Virus record (IMG/VR): IMGVR_UViG_3300026097_000026
Location: 1 to 57,321 of that record
From: a virus
Length of the DNA: 57,321 nt
Reading direction: 5' to 3' (one strand)
Shown: positions 48,456 to 56,492 of the stretch, piece after piece
How positions within the stretch are numbered: the stretch's first letter is position 1
Layout of the letters: the number at the start of each line of letters is the position of its first letter
Position numbers and translations under genes: made by a program
The notes under the pieces: generated by a model
Databases searched by the model: none
The model's input: the letters and a program-made list of their open reading frames with translations, nothing else
Told to the model about the DNA's origin: nothing

Positions 48456-49022
48456 ATGCAAAAACCACAAGCAAATAGTGCAGGATTTGAGCTAACAATT
48501 AAAAAAGGAGCTGAATCTTTTTCATGGTCTTCTAAAAAAGTAGAGCAGTTAATGGCTGCAATAGAAGATGGGTATAAACCAAAATCTACTCCGTTTTATG
48601 AAGGTAATACAAATTTACGAAAAGGAAATATAGTTTTTGAGTATACTGACCATGAATTAAGAGAAATACAAAAATGTGCAAGGGATATAGTTTACTTTGC
48701 AAATAATTATTGTACTGTTATGACTGATGAGGGGTTGCAGACAATAACCCTTAGGCCTTATCAAGAGGATATGTTAAGACAGTTTCAAGATGAGAGATTT
48801 AATATTTGTCTAGCTAGTAGGCAGGTTGGAAAATGTCTTACATTTTCCACCGAGATTATAGTTTTAAAGAACGGTAAAGGAATTAAAACTACAATAGGAA
48901 ATTTATATTTTGAAACACTTAAACTACAAAGACCACTTACTTTAATTGAAAAAATTAAATGGTCTTTATGGAAAGCTTATACTTGGTTAGATTCATTTGA
49001 CAGAAAGCAAGAAGAGTCTTAA
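48456..49022 (+). CDS. 17: Terminase large subunit N-terminal part fused to N-intein
   Basis: The product has 188 residues. Residues 1-126 are the N-terminus of a gp17-type TerL; the ATPase Walker A begins at LASRQVGK (119-126) and stops at the catalytic Lys. Cys127 then starts an intein N-fragment (CLTFSTEIIVLKNGKGIK), with the block A pattern C-L-x-x-x-T. About 30 further residues (KLQRPLTLIEKIKWSLWKAYTWLDSFDRK) are amphipathic and could dock with the C-fragment. The frame then ends with TAA. Without splicing this polypeptide has no Walker B and no nuclease and cannot package DNA. The C-half is encoded at 50115-51992. Confidence 0.95.
   Translation: MQKPQANSAGFELTIKKGAESFSWSSKKVEQLMAAIEDGYKPKSTPFYEGNTNLRKGNIVFEYTDHELREIQKCARDIVYFANNYCTVMTDEGLQTITLRPYQEDMLRQFQDERFNICLASRQVGKCLTFSTEIIVLKNGKGIKTTIGNLYFETLKLQRPLTLIEKIKWSLWKAYTWLDSFDRKQEES
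48834..49019 (+). other. N-intein (62 residues, split from C-intein by a homing endonuclease gene)
   Basis: Runs from Cys127 to the stop. Only intein block A lies here; block B is found in the C-fragment, so this is an atypically early split. It starts exactly after the Walker A lysine. Confidence 0.9.
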
Positions 49023-49045
49023 ATATATAATAAAATAAAGATTAT

Positions 49046-50122
49046 ATGGAAAAGATTTGTAAACAGTGCCAAGAAAAATATCAAGCTAAAAATAATAGAT
49101 CAACTTATTGTAGTACTAAATGTAAAAATAATGCATCTTTTATTAGAAACCAAGAAAAACTTAAACAAGGTATCGAAGGTGATGACTATGTAATTGATAA
49201 GTGGAATGGTTATGCAACACCAAGAATTTACGGAGCATGGATGAGATCTATGCACCCAGGTAAAACTACACAAGATTATCTTAATGAATTTCCAGGTGCT
49301 CAACTTGCATGTAAAAAAGATAAACAAGCCACTTCTAAAAATTCAGGTATTCATATGAAGGATCCTAAATACAGAAAAATGGCTAGTAATGCAATTAAAG
49401 GCAAAAGAAATCCTAATCATAAATCAAAAACTACATTACAAGAAAGACAAAAAAGAAGTCCATTTTCAGAAAATTTTAAAAACCATAAAAACTTAAATGA
49501 TCGTGATACTTTTTTAGAATCTATCGATTGGTCAAAAAGAATAACAAGTACACAATTGGAATGGTGGTTAAACAAAGGTTATTCTAAAGAAGATGCTAGA
49601 GAAAAATTAAAAGAAAGACAAACTACCTTTACATTAGAAAAATGTATACAAAAATGGGGTAAAGAAAAAGGTATTCAAAAATTTAAGGAAAGACAAGAAA
49701 GGTGGAAAAAATCTTTATACGAAACTTTTGAAAGGGAAGGTGATGGTCGTAGCCCTAGTAGTAAGTTTGCAAATTCAATTATAAAAGAACTTTGTGAATA
49801 TTTAAAAATAGAAATACCACAAAAAGAAAAATGGATTAAAAATAAGGAAACACAAAAAGCATATTCATATGATTTTACATATAATAAAAAGATCATAGAA
49901 TTTAATGGCGACTATTGGCATTGTAACCCTAAACTATATGAGGCAGATTATTTTAACAAAAATAAAAGTTTAACTGCTACTGAGATTTGGGAATATGATA
50001 AAGAAAAAGTTAAAACTGCTGAAATGTATGGATATCAAGTCTTAATTGTTTGGGAGCATGATTGGTTAAATAATCATGAAAGAGTCTTAGACAATTGTAA
50101 AAAATTTATAGATAATGATTAA
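49046..50122 (+). CDS. EDxHD/Vsr-like homing endonuclease between terminase halves
   Basis: The product has 358 residues. It begins with a zinc site (Cys5-x-x-Cys8 ... Cys22-x-x-x-Cys26, CKQCQEKY and YCSTKC), then basic DNA-binding regions (SPFSENFKNHKN), and ends with a Vsr-like nuclease: Asp276 in YSYDFTYN, Glu285 in KIIEFNGDYWH (His292), TATEIWEYDKEK, YGYQVLIVWEHDW. The E-x-N-G-x-x-W-H and W-E-x-D pattern is that of the EDxHD homing endonucleases found between halves of fractured, split-intein genes in marine phage DNA. It lies 23 bases after the N-half and overlaps the C-half by 8. It is expected to cut intein-less terminase genes and spread the insertion. Confidence 0.88.
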   Translation: MEKICKQCQEKYQAKNNRSTYCSTKCKNNASFIRNQEKLKQGIEGDDYVIDKWNGYATPRIYGAWMRSMHPGKTTQDYLNEFPGAQLACKKDKQATSKNSGIHMKDPKYRKMASNAIKGKRNPNHKSKTTLQERQKRSPFSENFKNHKNLNDRDTFLESIDWSKRITSTQLEWWLNKGYSKEDAREKLKERQTTFTLEKCIQKWGKEKGIQKFKERQERWKKSLYETFEREGDGRSPSSKFANSIIKELCEYLKIEIPQKEKWIKNKETQKAYSYDFTYNKKIIEFNGDYWHCNPKLYEADYFNKNKSLTATEIWEYDKEKVKTAEMYGYQVLIVWEHDWLNNHERVLDNCKKFIDND

Positions 50123-50552
50123 TTTACTAAAAGGTATAATTCTGATACTCATTGGATTTATAGAAACTATTGAATATCGTTCAGTTGATTTAGATCAAAA
50201 TGATATTAATAAAAAGATTATGAATACAATTAATATTTATGATGTTAGAATTGATACTGATACCGGTTGGGAAAGAATTACACATGTTCATAAAACACAA
50301 CCTTATGATATTTGGAAAGTTAAGCTTAATAATGGCATGTATCTTGAAGGGGCTGATAATCATATCTTATTTACTGAAAAATTAAATGAAGTATTTATAC
50401 GAGATTTAATTGTTGGTGATTATATTATGACCCGAGAAGGGCCTGTTGAAGTTACACAATTAATTAAATATAAGCAAAGTGTTTCTATGTTTGATGTAAC
50501 TGTGGATAACCCTAATCATAGATACTGGAGCAATGATATACTTTCACATAAC
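50115..50552 (+). other. C-intein (146 residues) with blocks B, F and G
   Basis: Ends with Asn146 before extein Thr147. Hydrophobic N-terminal stretch (MINLLKGIILILIGFIE) may pair with the amphipathic tail of the N-intein rather than form a membrane segment. Confidence 0.9.
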
Positions 50553-51992
50553 ACGATAGGATCTTCTATTTTTATTGCATGGTATTCTCTTTTTAATTTT
50601 GATAAAAATTCTTTAATACTGTCAAATAAAGGTAGTACAACATCTGAAATTATTGATAAGGGTAAAACAATATTAGAACATTTACCTTTCTTTTTAAAGC
50701 CTGGTATTTTAAAATGGGATGTATTTAACACTAAATTTGATAATGGTTGTAGGATCATTGGACAAACCACAACAAAGAAAGCTGCAATTGGTTTTACTAT
50801 TCACCTATTGTTTATGGATGAGTTTGCCCATATACCAAATAATTTTGTTAACACTTTTTACGAAAACGTATATCCTACTGTTTCTGCTTCTAAAAACTCA
50901 AAAGTAATTATAACCAGTACACCAAATGGTTTTAATAAATTTTATGATATCTATTCTGCTGCTGAAGCAGGTAGGAGTGAATATGTACCTTTTAAAATTG
51001 ATTGGTGGGATGTGCCTGGACGAGATGAAGAGTGGATGAAAAATGAAGTTGCTAATTTAGGTGATGAAGAAGCATTTAATAGACAATATGGTAATCAGTT
51101 TATAGCAAGTTCTTCTCTATTATTAAGTGCTGATAGTTTAAAGAAGTTAGCAATAAACCAAAAGGAATTTATTTTTTATGACATACCAGAATTAGAAGAC
51201 ATTGGTTTAGATTATAGTGGTTTAAAATGGGATCCTAATTTTGATGTTGAAAATGATCCTGCTGATGACTCAAACTATTGGGTATTTTCAGTTGATTTAG
51301 CAGAAGGAAATGGTGGGGATTATTCTATCATTAATATGTTTAAAATTGAGGTAATGGATTCATCTGATTTTAAAAAAATAATTACACCAGGTGCTTTTGT
51401 TGACTTTTTTAGAATAAGACAAATAGGTGTTTTTAGAAGTAATCAGCACACTATTGAGGATTTTGCAAAAATACTCTATACAATAGGATTTGATATGTTT
51501 TATTCTGAAAATTTAAAACTTATTATAGAATGGAATATGTTTGGATCTGAATTAATAAAAAGATTAGAAACTGTATTTCCTAGAAGAAATAATTTTGATG
51601 AAGAAACTATTGTTAAATTTAAGCATCGTGTTGATGCAAGATCTAAAGATTTTGGCTTAAAGGTAAAGAAAGATAATAAACCTATATTTTGCCAAAATTT
51701 TAAAAAATATGTATCACAAAATAAAATAATACTAAACGAAAAGAAAACTGTTAAAGAAGCAGGTACATTTGGAAAATTACCAAATGGATCATATGCAGGG
51801 CAGTTAGGTCATGATGATCTTATTATGACAAGTATAAATTCATCTGAATTTTTTACCACTACCGACTTTTCTGAATTTGTTGAAGAATTATATGATTTAA
51901 TTGATCCGGATATACAATTTAAAATTGATGAAATTCTTGAAAGGGATTCAAAGGGTGGGGATCTCAATTATGATATATACGATTTGGTATAA
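50115..51992 (+). CDS. 17: C-intein fused to terminase large subunit C-terminal part
   Basis: The product has 625 residues. Residues 1-146 are the intein C-fragment: block B at GADNHILF (79-86), strands through GDYIMTREGPVEV, block F VSMFDVTVDNPNHRYW (123-138), and block G ending ILSHN with His145-Asn146. Thr147 is the +1 residue. Extein then continues TIGSSIFIAWYSLFNF, so splicing gives ...RQVGKTIGSS..., a complete Walker A. Walker B is LLFMDEFAHI, coupling motif TSTPNG, nuclease motif I VFSVDLAEGNGGDYS, and a late DLIMTS. The 479 residues plus 126 from the N-half make about 605 (T4 gp17: 610). The start overlaps the endonuclease gene. Confidence 0.95.
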   Translation: MINLLKGIILILIGFIETIEYRSVDLDQNDINKKIMNTINIYDVRIDTDTGWERITHVHKTQPYDIWKVKLNNGMYLEGADNHILFTEKLNEVFIRDLIVGDYIMTREGPVEVTQLIKYKQSVSMFDVTVDNPNHRYWSNDILSHNTIGSSIFIAWYSLFNFDKNSLILSNKGSTTSEIIDKGKTILEHLPFFLKPGILKWDVFNTKFDNGCRIIGQTTTKKAAIGFTIHLLFMDEFAHIPNNFVNTFYENVYPTVSASKNSKVIITSTPNGFNKFYDIYSAAEAGRSEYVPFKIDWWDVPGRDEEWMKNEVANLGDEEAFNRQYGNQFIASSSLLLSADSLKKLAINQKEFIFYDIPELEDIGLDYSGLKWDPNFDVENDPADDSNYWVFSVDLAEGNGGDYSIINMFKIEVMDSSDFKKIITPGAFVDFFRIRQIGVFRSNQHTIEDFAKILYTIGFDMFYSENLKLIIEWNMFGSELIKRLETVFPRRNNFDEETIVKFKHRVDARSKDFGLKVKKDNKPIFCQNFKKYVSQNKIILNEKKTVKEAGTFGKLPNGSYAGQLGHDDLIMTSINSSEFFTTTDFSEFVEELYDLIDPDIQFKIDEILERDSKGGDLNYDIYDLV

Positions 51993-52043
51993 ATTATCTT
52001 AATGTGGTAGATATATAAAAAAACTAAAAAAATATAATATAAG

Positions 52044-55000
52044 ATGGCACTAGATCCACAAATAGCTTCAATAAAAGCATCAGGGACATACAGGTTTGAA
52101 TTCGATAAGAGCCAAGTAGTAGGAGTTCCAGCGAATCAAACGAGATTAGTTGTCGGTTTTTCTAAAAAAGGACCTTTTAATACACCTGTTTTTATTCCAG
52201 ATTCTTCATTCTTTAAACAAATATTTGGAGAAATTGATAGAAACTTAGAAAAAAAGGATTCTTACTTTCATAGGAGTTGTTTATCAGCTTTAGAAAGAGG
52301 TCCAATATTGGCACTTAATCTTCTATCTCTTGATTCAGATGATAAGAGCCAGTATATGAAAATGGCAACTGCAGCTACACCTGATGCACAATCTAATATA
52401 GCTTCAATTGCTGAATATTCTAAATTTTATAATCAAGACAAGTTTTGGTTTCCAGACTCTGAAGCATTTTTAAATAACGTTACACCAGCAGTTAATAGAG
52501 ATTCAATTAACTCTACAACTACTAATGACCTTTTAGATTTTACTAATTTAGGTAAAAATCCAATATCTGTTATTGTTAAAAAGGCTGCGCCACAAAATGT
52601 AGGAGGATTTAATGTTACTGTTGATGAATGGTACGGTTCTGCAAATGTACCAGGCTTTTTAAATAAAGATAGTTTGGTATCTGACTTTATGGTTGATGTT
52701 TTTGTAATTGAAGGAAACTTTGGTGGTGATTTTACACAATCTCAACCTTATGATAGATTTTCAGCAGATCCAATATTTCAAGATTATTTTGATCCGACAA
52801 AAGGTTTACAGAGAAGAAAATTTTCATCAGATGAAACTGATACACAATTAGCAGAATTTTTTAATTTAGGAGAGGTTAATTTAATTGCTTCTTATACTGC
52901 ATCTCTTTTACCTGACTTTGTTGATTTAGTTGGTAATAATTTATTTATTGAAAAAGTAATAAATGCAGACTCTGCAACTACAGGGTTATTCTGTGCAGTT
53001 AATGAAGATTTATTTAGCGGTGACTTTTTAATTGATGGTGTTGCTGGTGGTATTGATTTAGTTGGTCATAATATTGAGTATACACAATCAACATCATTCC
53101 AAGGAGATGTTAATTTCTTATCATATCATGAAACTATAGTTTCTGATATTGAGGAATGTAGAAATACAGCAACTGTTAATACCCAAACATTAAGCGGAGC
53201 TGATTCAATTTCAGTTACTACACTGTCAAACGGTAACATTCAAATACAAGTACAAGATATTACTGGTAGCACTCTTTATGATGTATTAGCTGATATGACA
53301 TCTAATACTGCTACGACAGTAGGTACTTATTTATATGATACTGTAAATAATGTATATGTTCCAGTTATTAATGTTAATGTAACACCTACTGTTGCTACTA
53401 TTACATTATCTGGAGTTGGTACTTCTGCTAGCAGTTTTCCAACAGCACCAGGTACAGTACTTTCATATATTAATGAATCTGACTTTAGTATTATAGCACA
53501 AGAATGGAACGGTACTGCACCAACATCAAATATTATAGGATCTTATGGTAGTGATCTTTATACTAATTTTACTAATGGTATTCTTACTGATGGTGATGAG
53601 GCAGTATATGAAGTAGGTGGTCAACAATATACATCATATTTAGTATTTAATGAAATTGCATATAATTATATTCATATAGCATCACCTACAGGATCTGCTA
53701 ATGCAATTGCAATATCAGATTCAAATTATAATTTACCTTCGGTTAAAATTACACCGTACGAAGAAGACTCATTTACAAACGTAACACCAATTACCCAATT
53801 TAATATCGATGGTGCTGGTTTATTTCTTAATACTTTAGGTAACACTGTATCTGCAAATTGTTTAAACATACAAACACTGAAAGGTTCTTTAAATACAACT
53901 ATAGATATTATATCAGATTATACAACTGATACTAAACTTAAACCTAACCAAGTTCTTATTAATTCTAATTCACCAGAAGCTGCAGATTTAGATGTAGGTA
54001 ATTATATGGTACATGATGAAGGTGGTTCTACTGGACATTCAAGATTAACAAGAATTAATCAAACTTCTGGTGGTTTAACATCGGCACAATATTCTTCAAT
54101 ACCAGGAGGACAAACCGCTATCTTAGTTACATGCCAATCAGAAATTTCAGTTGACACTGTGAATAATATTAAAAAGGTAGAATTATATTATCCTATTGAT
54201 CGTTGGGTTGATTACTTAAATGTATTTACATTTGATGGTTTTAAATTAGATGCAACAAAACATGTACCTGATGGATCAAATGATCGTCAAAATGAAATAT
54301 TAAATGGTACACTTAATGGTACTAATTTATTTAAAGCTCTTACTGATAGAGAAGTAATTAATTTTAGATATGTAGTTGATACATTTGGAAATGGAATTGA
54401 AAGTGGATCTAAATCATTATTTACAAATTTATGTCAAACTAGAAAAAACGCATTTGCAATATTAAATGCTCCTTCTGCAAAAGACTTTAAAAATAATACA
54501 GACCCTTCATTTACTGATTCAACTGGTGCATTATCAACTAAGTTTATATCAGAAGGTGGAGATTTAAGTAGAAACCCATCAGTTAGATATTCATTGCCTT
54601 CACCTACACAAGGTGCAAGTTGGGGATCATTTTATTTTCCTAATATTACAGTAAGAGATTTAGGTAAAAATATAAATGTACCACCTGCTGCTTATGTTTC
54701 AAATAACTTTATTGCAAAATATGCAAATGCGCTACCGTGGTCATTAGTTGCAGGTGTTCGTAGAGGTGTCGTTGGTGGAACTGGTGTTGTTGGGTTAGAA
54801 ATTAATCTAGATAAAGAAGATCGTGAATTTTTAGAACCGTTTGGTTTAAACCCAATTGTGTTTCAAACTGGAACTGGTCCTACAATTTTTGCTAATAAAA
54901 CTGCACAGCAAACAACAAGATCTGCATTAAGTTCAATTAATGTTAGAGAGGTTGTAATTTATATCCAAGATGGTATCGAAGCAATTTTAAGAAACTATTT

Positions 55001-55256
55001 GTTTGAATTTAATACACCTCAAACAAGATTGGAAATTAAGACACTTGCTGATAACTTCCTTACAACAGTACAAAATGATGATGGTGTATTTGATTTTAGA
55101 AATGTTATGGATGAAACAAATAACACGCCTGAAGTAATTGATCAAAACATTGGTATTCTGGATACTTTTATTGAACCTGTTAGAGGAATGGAGGTATTAG
55201 TACAAAGAACCACTATTTTAAGAACTGGGGCAATTAGTACAGGAAACTTTCAATAA
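52044..55256 (+). CDS. 18: Tail sheath protein (gp18-like), enlarged
   Basis: The product has 1070 residues against 659 in T4. The N-terminus PANQTRLVVGFSKKGPFNTPVF and the C-terminal region (GIEAILRNYLFEFNTPQTRLEI, GMEVLVQRTTIL) match gp18-type sheath; PWSLVAGVRRGVVGG and NIRDLGKNINVPPAA lie in the conserved C-terminal core. The middle (~330-650) is Thr/Ser/Asn-rich and beta-like, without motifs, and probably forms protruding domains on the outside of the sheath, where insertions are tolerated. The contracting sheath drives the tube through the envelope. A late leader (ATATATAAAAAAACT) precedes it. Confidence 0.92.
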   Translation: MALDPQIASIKASGTYRFEFDKSQVVGVPANQTRLVVGFSKKGPFNTPVFIPDSSFFKQIFGEIDRNLEKKDSYFHRSCLSALERGPILALNLLSLDSDDKSQYMKMATAATPDAQSNIASIAEYSKFYNQDKFWFPDSEAFLNNVTPAVNRDSINSTTTNDLLDFTNLGKNPISVIVKKAAPQNVGGFNVTVDEWYGSANVPGFLNKDSLVSDFMVDVFVIEGNFGGDFTQSQPYDRFSADPIFQDYFDPTKGLQRRKFSSDETDTQLAEFFNLGEVNLIASYTASLLPDFVDLVGNNLFIEKVINADSATTGLFCAVNEDLFSGDFLIDGVAGGIDLVGHNIEYTQSTSFQGDVNFLSYHETIVSDIEECRNTATVNTQTLSGADSISVTTLSNGNIQIQVQDITGSTLYDVLADMTSNTATTVGTYLYDTVNNVYVPVINVNVTPTVATITLSGVGTSASSFPTAPGTVLSYINESDFSIIAQEWNGTAPTSNIIGSYGSDLYTNFTNGILTDGDEAVYEVGGQQYTSYLVFNEIAYNYIHIASPTGSANAIAISDSNYNLPSVKITPYEEDSFTNVTPITQFNIDGAGLFLNTLGNTVSANCLNIQTLKGSLNTTIDIISDYTTDTKLKPNQVLINSNSPEAADLDVGNYMVHDEGGSTGHSRLTRINQTSGGLTSAQYSSIPGGQTAILVTCQSEISVDTVNNIKKVELYYPIDRWVDYLNVFTFDGFKLDATKHVPDGSNDRQNEILNGTLNGTNLFKALTDREVINFRYVVDTFGNGIESGSKSLFTNLCQTRKNAFAILNAPSAKDFKNNTDPSFTDSTGALSTKFISEGGDLSRNPSVRYSLPSPTQGASWGSFYFPNITVRDLGKNINVPPAAYVSNNFIAKYANALPWSLVAGVRRGVVGGTGVVGLEINLDKEDREFLEPFGLNPIVFQTGTGPTIFANKTAQQTTRSALSSINVREVVIYIQDGIEAILRNYLFEFNTPQTRLEIKTLADNFLTTVQNDDGVFDFRNVMDETNNTPEVIDQNIGILDTFIEPVRGMEVLVQRTTILRTGAISTGNFQ

Positions 55257-55266
55257 TAAATAAAAA

Positions 55267-55292
55267 ACAAAGGTCTGTAATATGACCTTTGT
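55267..55292 (+). terminator. Terminator-like hairpin between sheath and tube genes
   Basis: The 9-bp perfect stem (ACAAAGGTC / GACCTTTGT) has an 8-base loop but a weak T tract, so it may reduce rather than stop transcription. Confidence 0.5.
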
Positions 55293-55342
55293 TAAATTAA
55301 ATCATTAACCAATAATAAATAAATAAAAAAATAAAATAAGAT

Positions 55343-55900
55343 ATGCCATTACCACATTATACACAAGCAAGGGCAAGCAGTCAACGATTTGAACCAGTAC
55401 AACCTAATTTATTTGAGGTTACTATATTTACTCCTAACGGGGATGACACTGGTCTTTTATTAGAGCATGTTAAAACTATAGGAGGTTTAAACAATTTAAA
55501 TCCTGCAGTTGATGCAATTGCACAAAAATATAAATTTGCTGATCGTTCATATGCAGGTATGCCAGGACAAACATTTGCTGATTTAACTCTTAATTTTACT
55601 CTTAACTTAAATGAAGCAAATGAAAACTATATTTATAACCAAATGAGAAACTGGTATAAATTAACATATGATCCTTTAACTGGTGAAATGGGACTTAAGA
55701 GAGATTATGTTGGTAGTATGATTGTTGTTCAGTATAATAGAGCAGGTGATATTTATAGAAGAATTACTCTTAAGGATGTATTTCCAACAGGGCAACCTGA
55801 TTTTGTAGATGAACTAAACTATGAAACACCAGATCCTGCTGAATTAACTATGACTTATCGTTGTGATCATTGGGTTGAAGAAAATGTAGGAGGAAATTAG
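55343..55900 (+). CDS. 19: Tail tube protein (gp19-like)
   Basis: The product has 185 residues (T4 gp19: 163). The beginning MPLPHYTQARASSQRFEPVQPNLFEVTIF, then DLTLNFTLNLNEANENYIYNQMRNWYKLTYDPLTGEMG and LKDVFPTGQPDFVDELNY are the recognisable gp19 landmarks. In T4 this forms the inner tube through which DNA leaves. Followed by a strong terminator. The tube gene is directly after the sheath, as in T4. Confidence 0.93.
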   Translation: MPLPHYTQARASSQRFEPVQPNLFEVTIFTPNGDDTGLLLEHVKTIGGLNNLNPAVDAIAQKYKFADRSYAGMPGQTFADLTLNFTLNLNEANENYIYNQMRNWYKLTYDPLTGEMGLKRDYVGSMIVVQYNRAGDIYRRITLKDVFPTGQPDFVDELNYETPDPAELTMTYRCDHWVEENVGGN

Positions 55901-55945
55901 ATTATAATTTAGAACATCATTAAAAGTAAAATTATAAAATAATTT

Positions 55946-55972
55946 AAACCAGCTTTATGCTGGTTTTTTTTT
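55946..55972 (+). terminator. Intrinsic terminator after tail tube gene
   Basis: The stem is AAACCAGC / GCTGGTTT with a 5-base loop, followed by eight Ts. Confidence 0.85.
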
Positions 55973-56015
55973 GTCTTTAAACTTTGATATATTAATATAA
56001 ATTATAGATTATAAA

Positions 56016-56492
56016 ATGATACTATTTAAAACTGAAAATAATAAAGATGGGAAGATATTTATTGGGATGTCTGAGAATGATAATCCTCATAATTTAGGAA
56101 CGGGTAAATATATAAAGCAAGCAATTAAAAAATTTGGTACAAATTCATTTACTAAAGAAGTTCTTGAAACTTTTGATAGAAAAACACCATTAAGTGAAAT
56201 AATGGATCGTGTTGAATTTTGGATTAAGGAATTTAAATCAGATAATCCTAAATATGGATATAATGAAAGTATTAAGGAAACTATACCTCAGAAAAGAAGG
56301 CTAACAAGAAAAGTACAAGTATTGATAACGCCTGATGATGAAGATTCTTTAAATAGTATTATTATTCAAAAATCAATGGAAAGTAATACCAAACCACAAT
56401 CAGTATCTAAATATGTTAGGCAATTAATAGTAGAACATATAATCGAGGAAACATCAACTGATAAAATAATTACAAATAAAAGAATTAAATAA
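56016..56492 (+). CDS. Degenerate GIY-YIG-like domain plus possible ribbon-helix-helix
   Basis: The product has 158 residues. The first ~85 resemble a GIY-YIG nuclease domain: DGKIFIGMS (residues 11-19) stands for the Y-I-G strand, TGKYIKQAIKKFGTNSFTKEVLETF for the conserved helix, and VEFWIKEF holds the Glu. However, the first GIY strand reads ILF and the helix with the catalytic Arg is missing because of a short deletion (MSENDNPHNLGTGKY). The C-terminal ~60 residues (RKVQVLITPDDEDSLNSII ... VSKYVRQLIVEHIIEE) look like a ribbon-helix-helix or similar DNA-binding unit. Probably nuclease-dead and possibly a regulator. Its stop overlaps the next ATG. Confidence 0.6.
   Translation: MILFKTENNKDGKIFIGMSENDNPHNLGTGKYIKQAIKKFGTNSFTKEVLETFDRKTPLSEIMDRVEFWIKEFKSDNPKYGYNESIKETIPQKRRLTRKVQVLITPDDEDSLNSIIIQKSMESNTKPQSVSKYVRQLIVEHIIEETSTDKIITNKRIK

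Noticed and set aside
50115-50175. Signal peptide or membrane anchor at the start of the terminase C-half
   Set aside because: The hydrophobic stretch lies in the intein C-fragment, which would be removed by splicing; a cytoplasmic packaging motor gives no reason for export.
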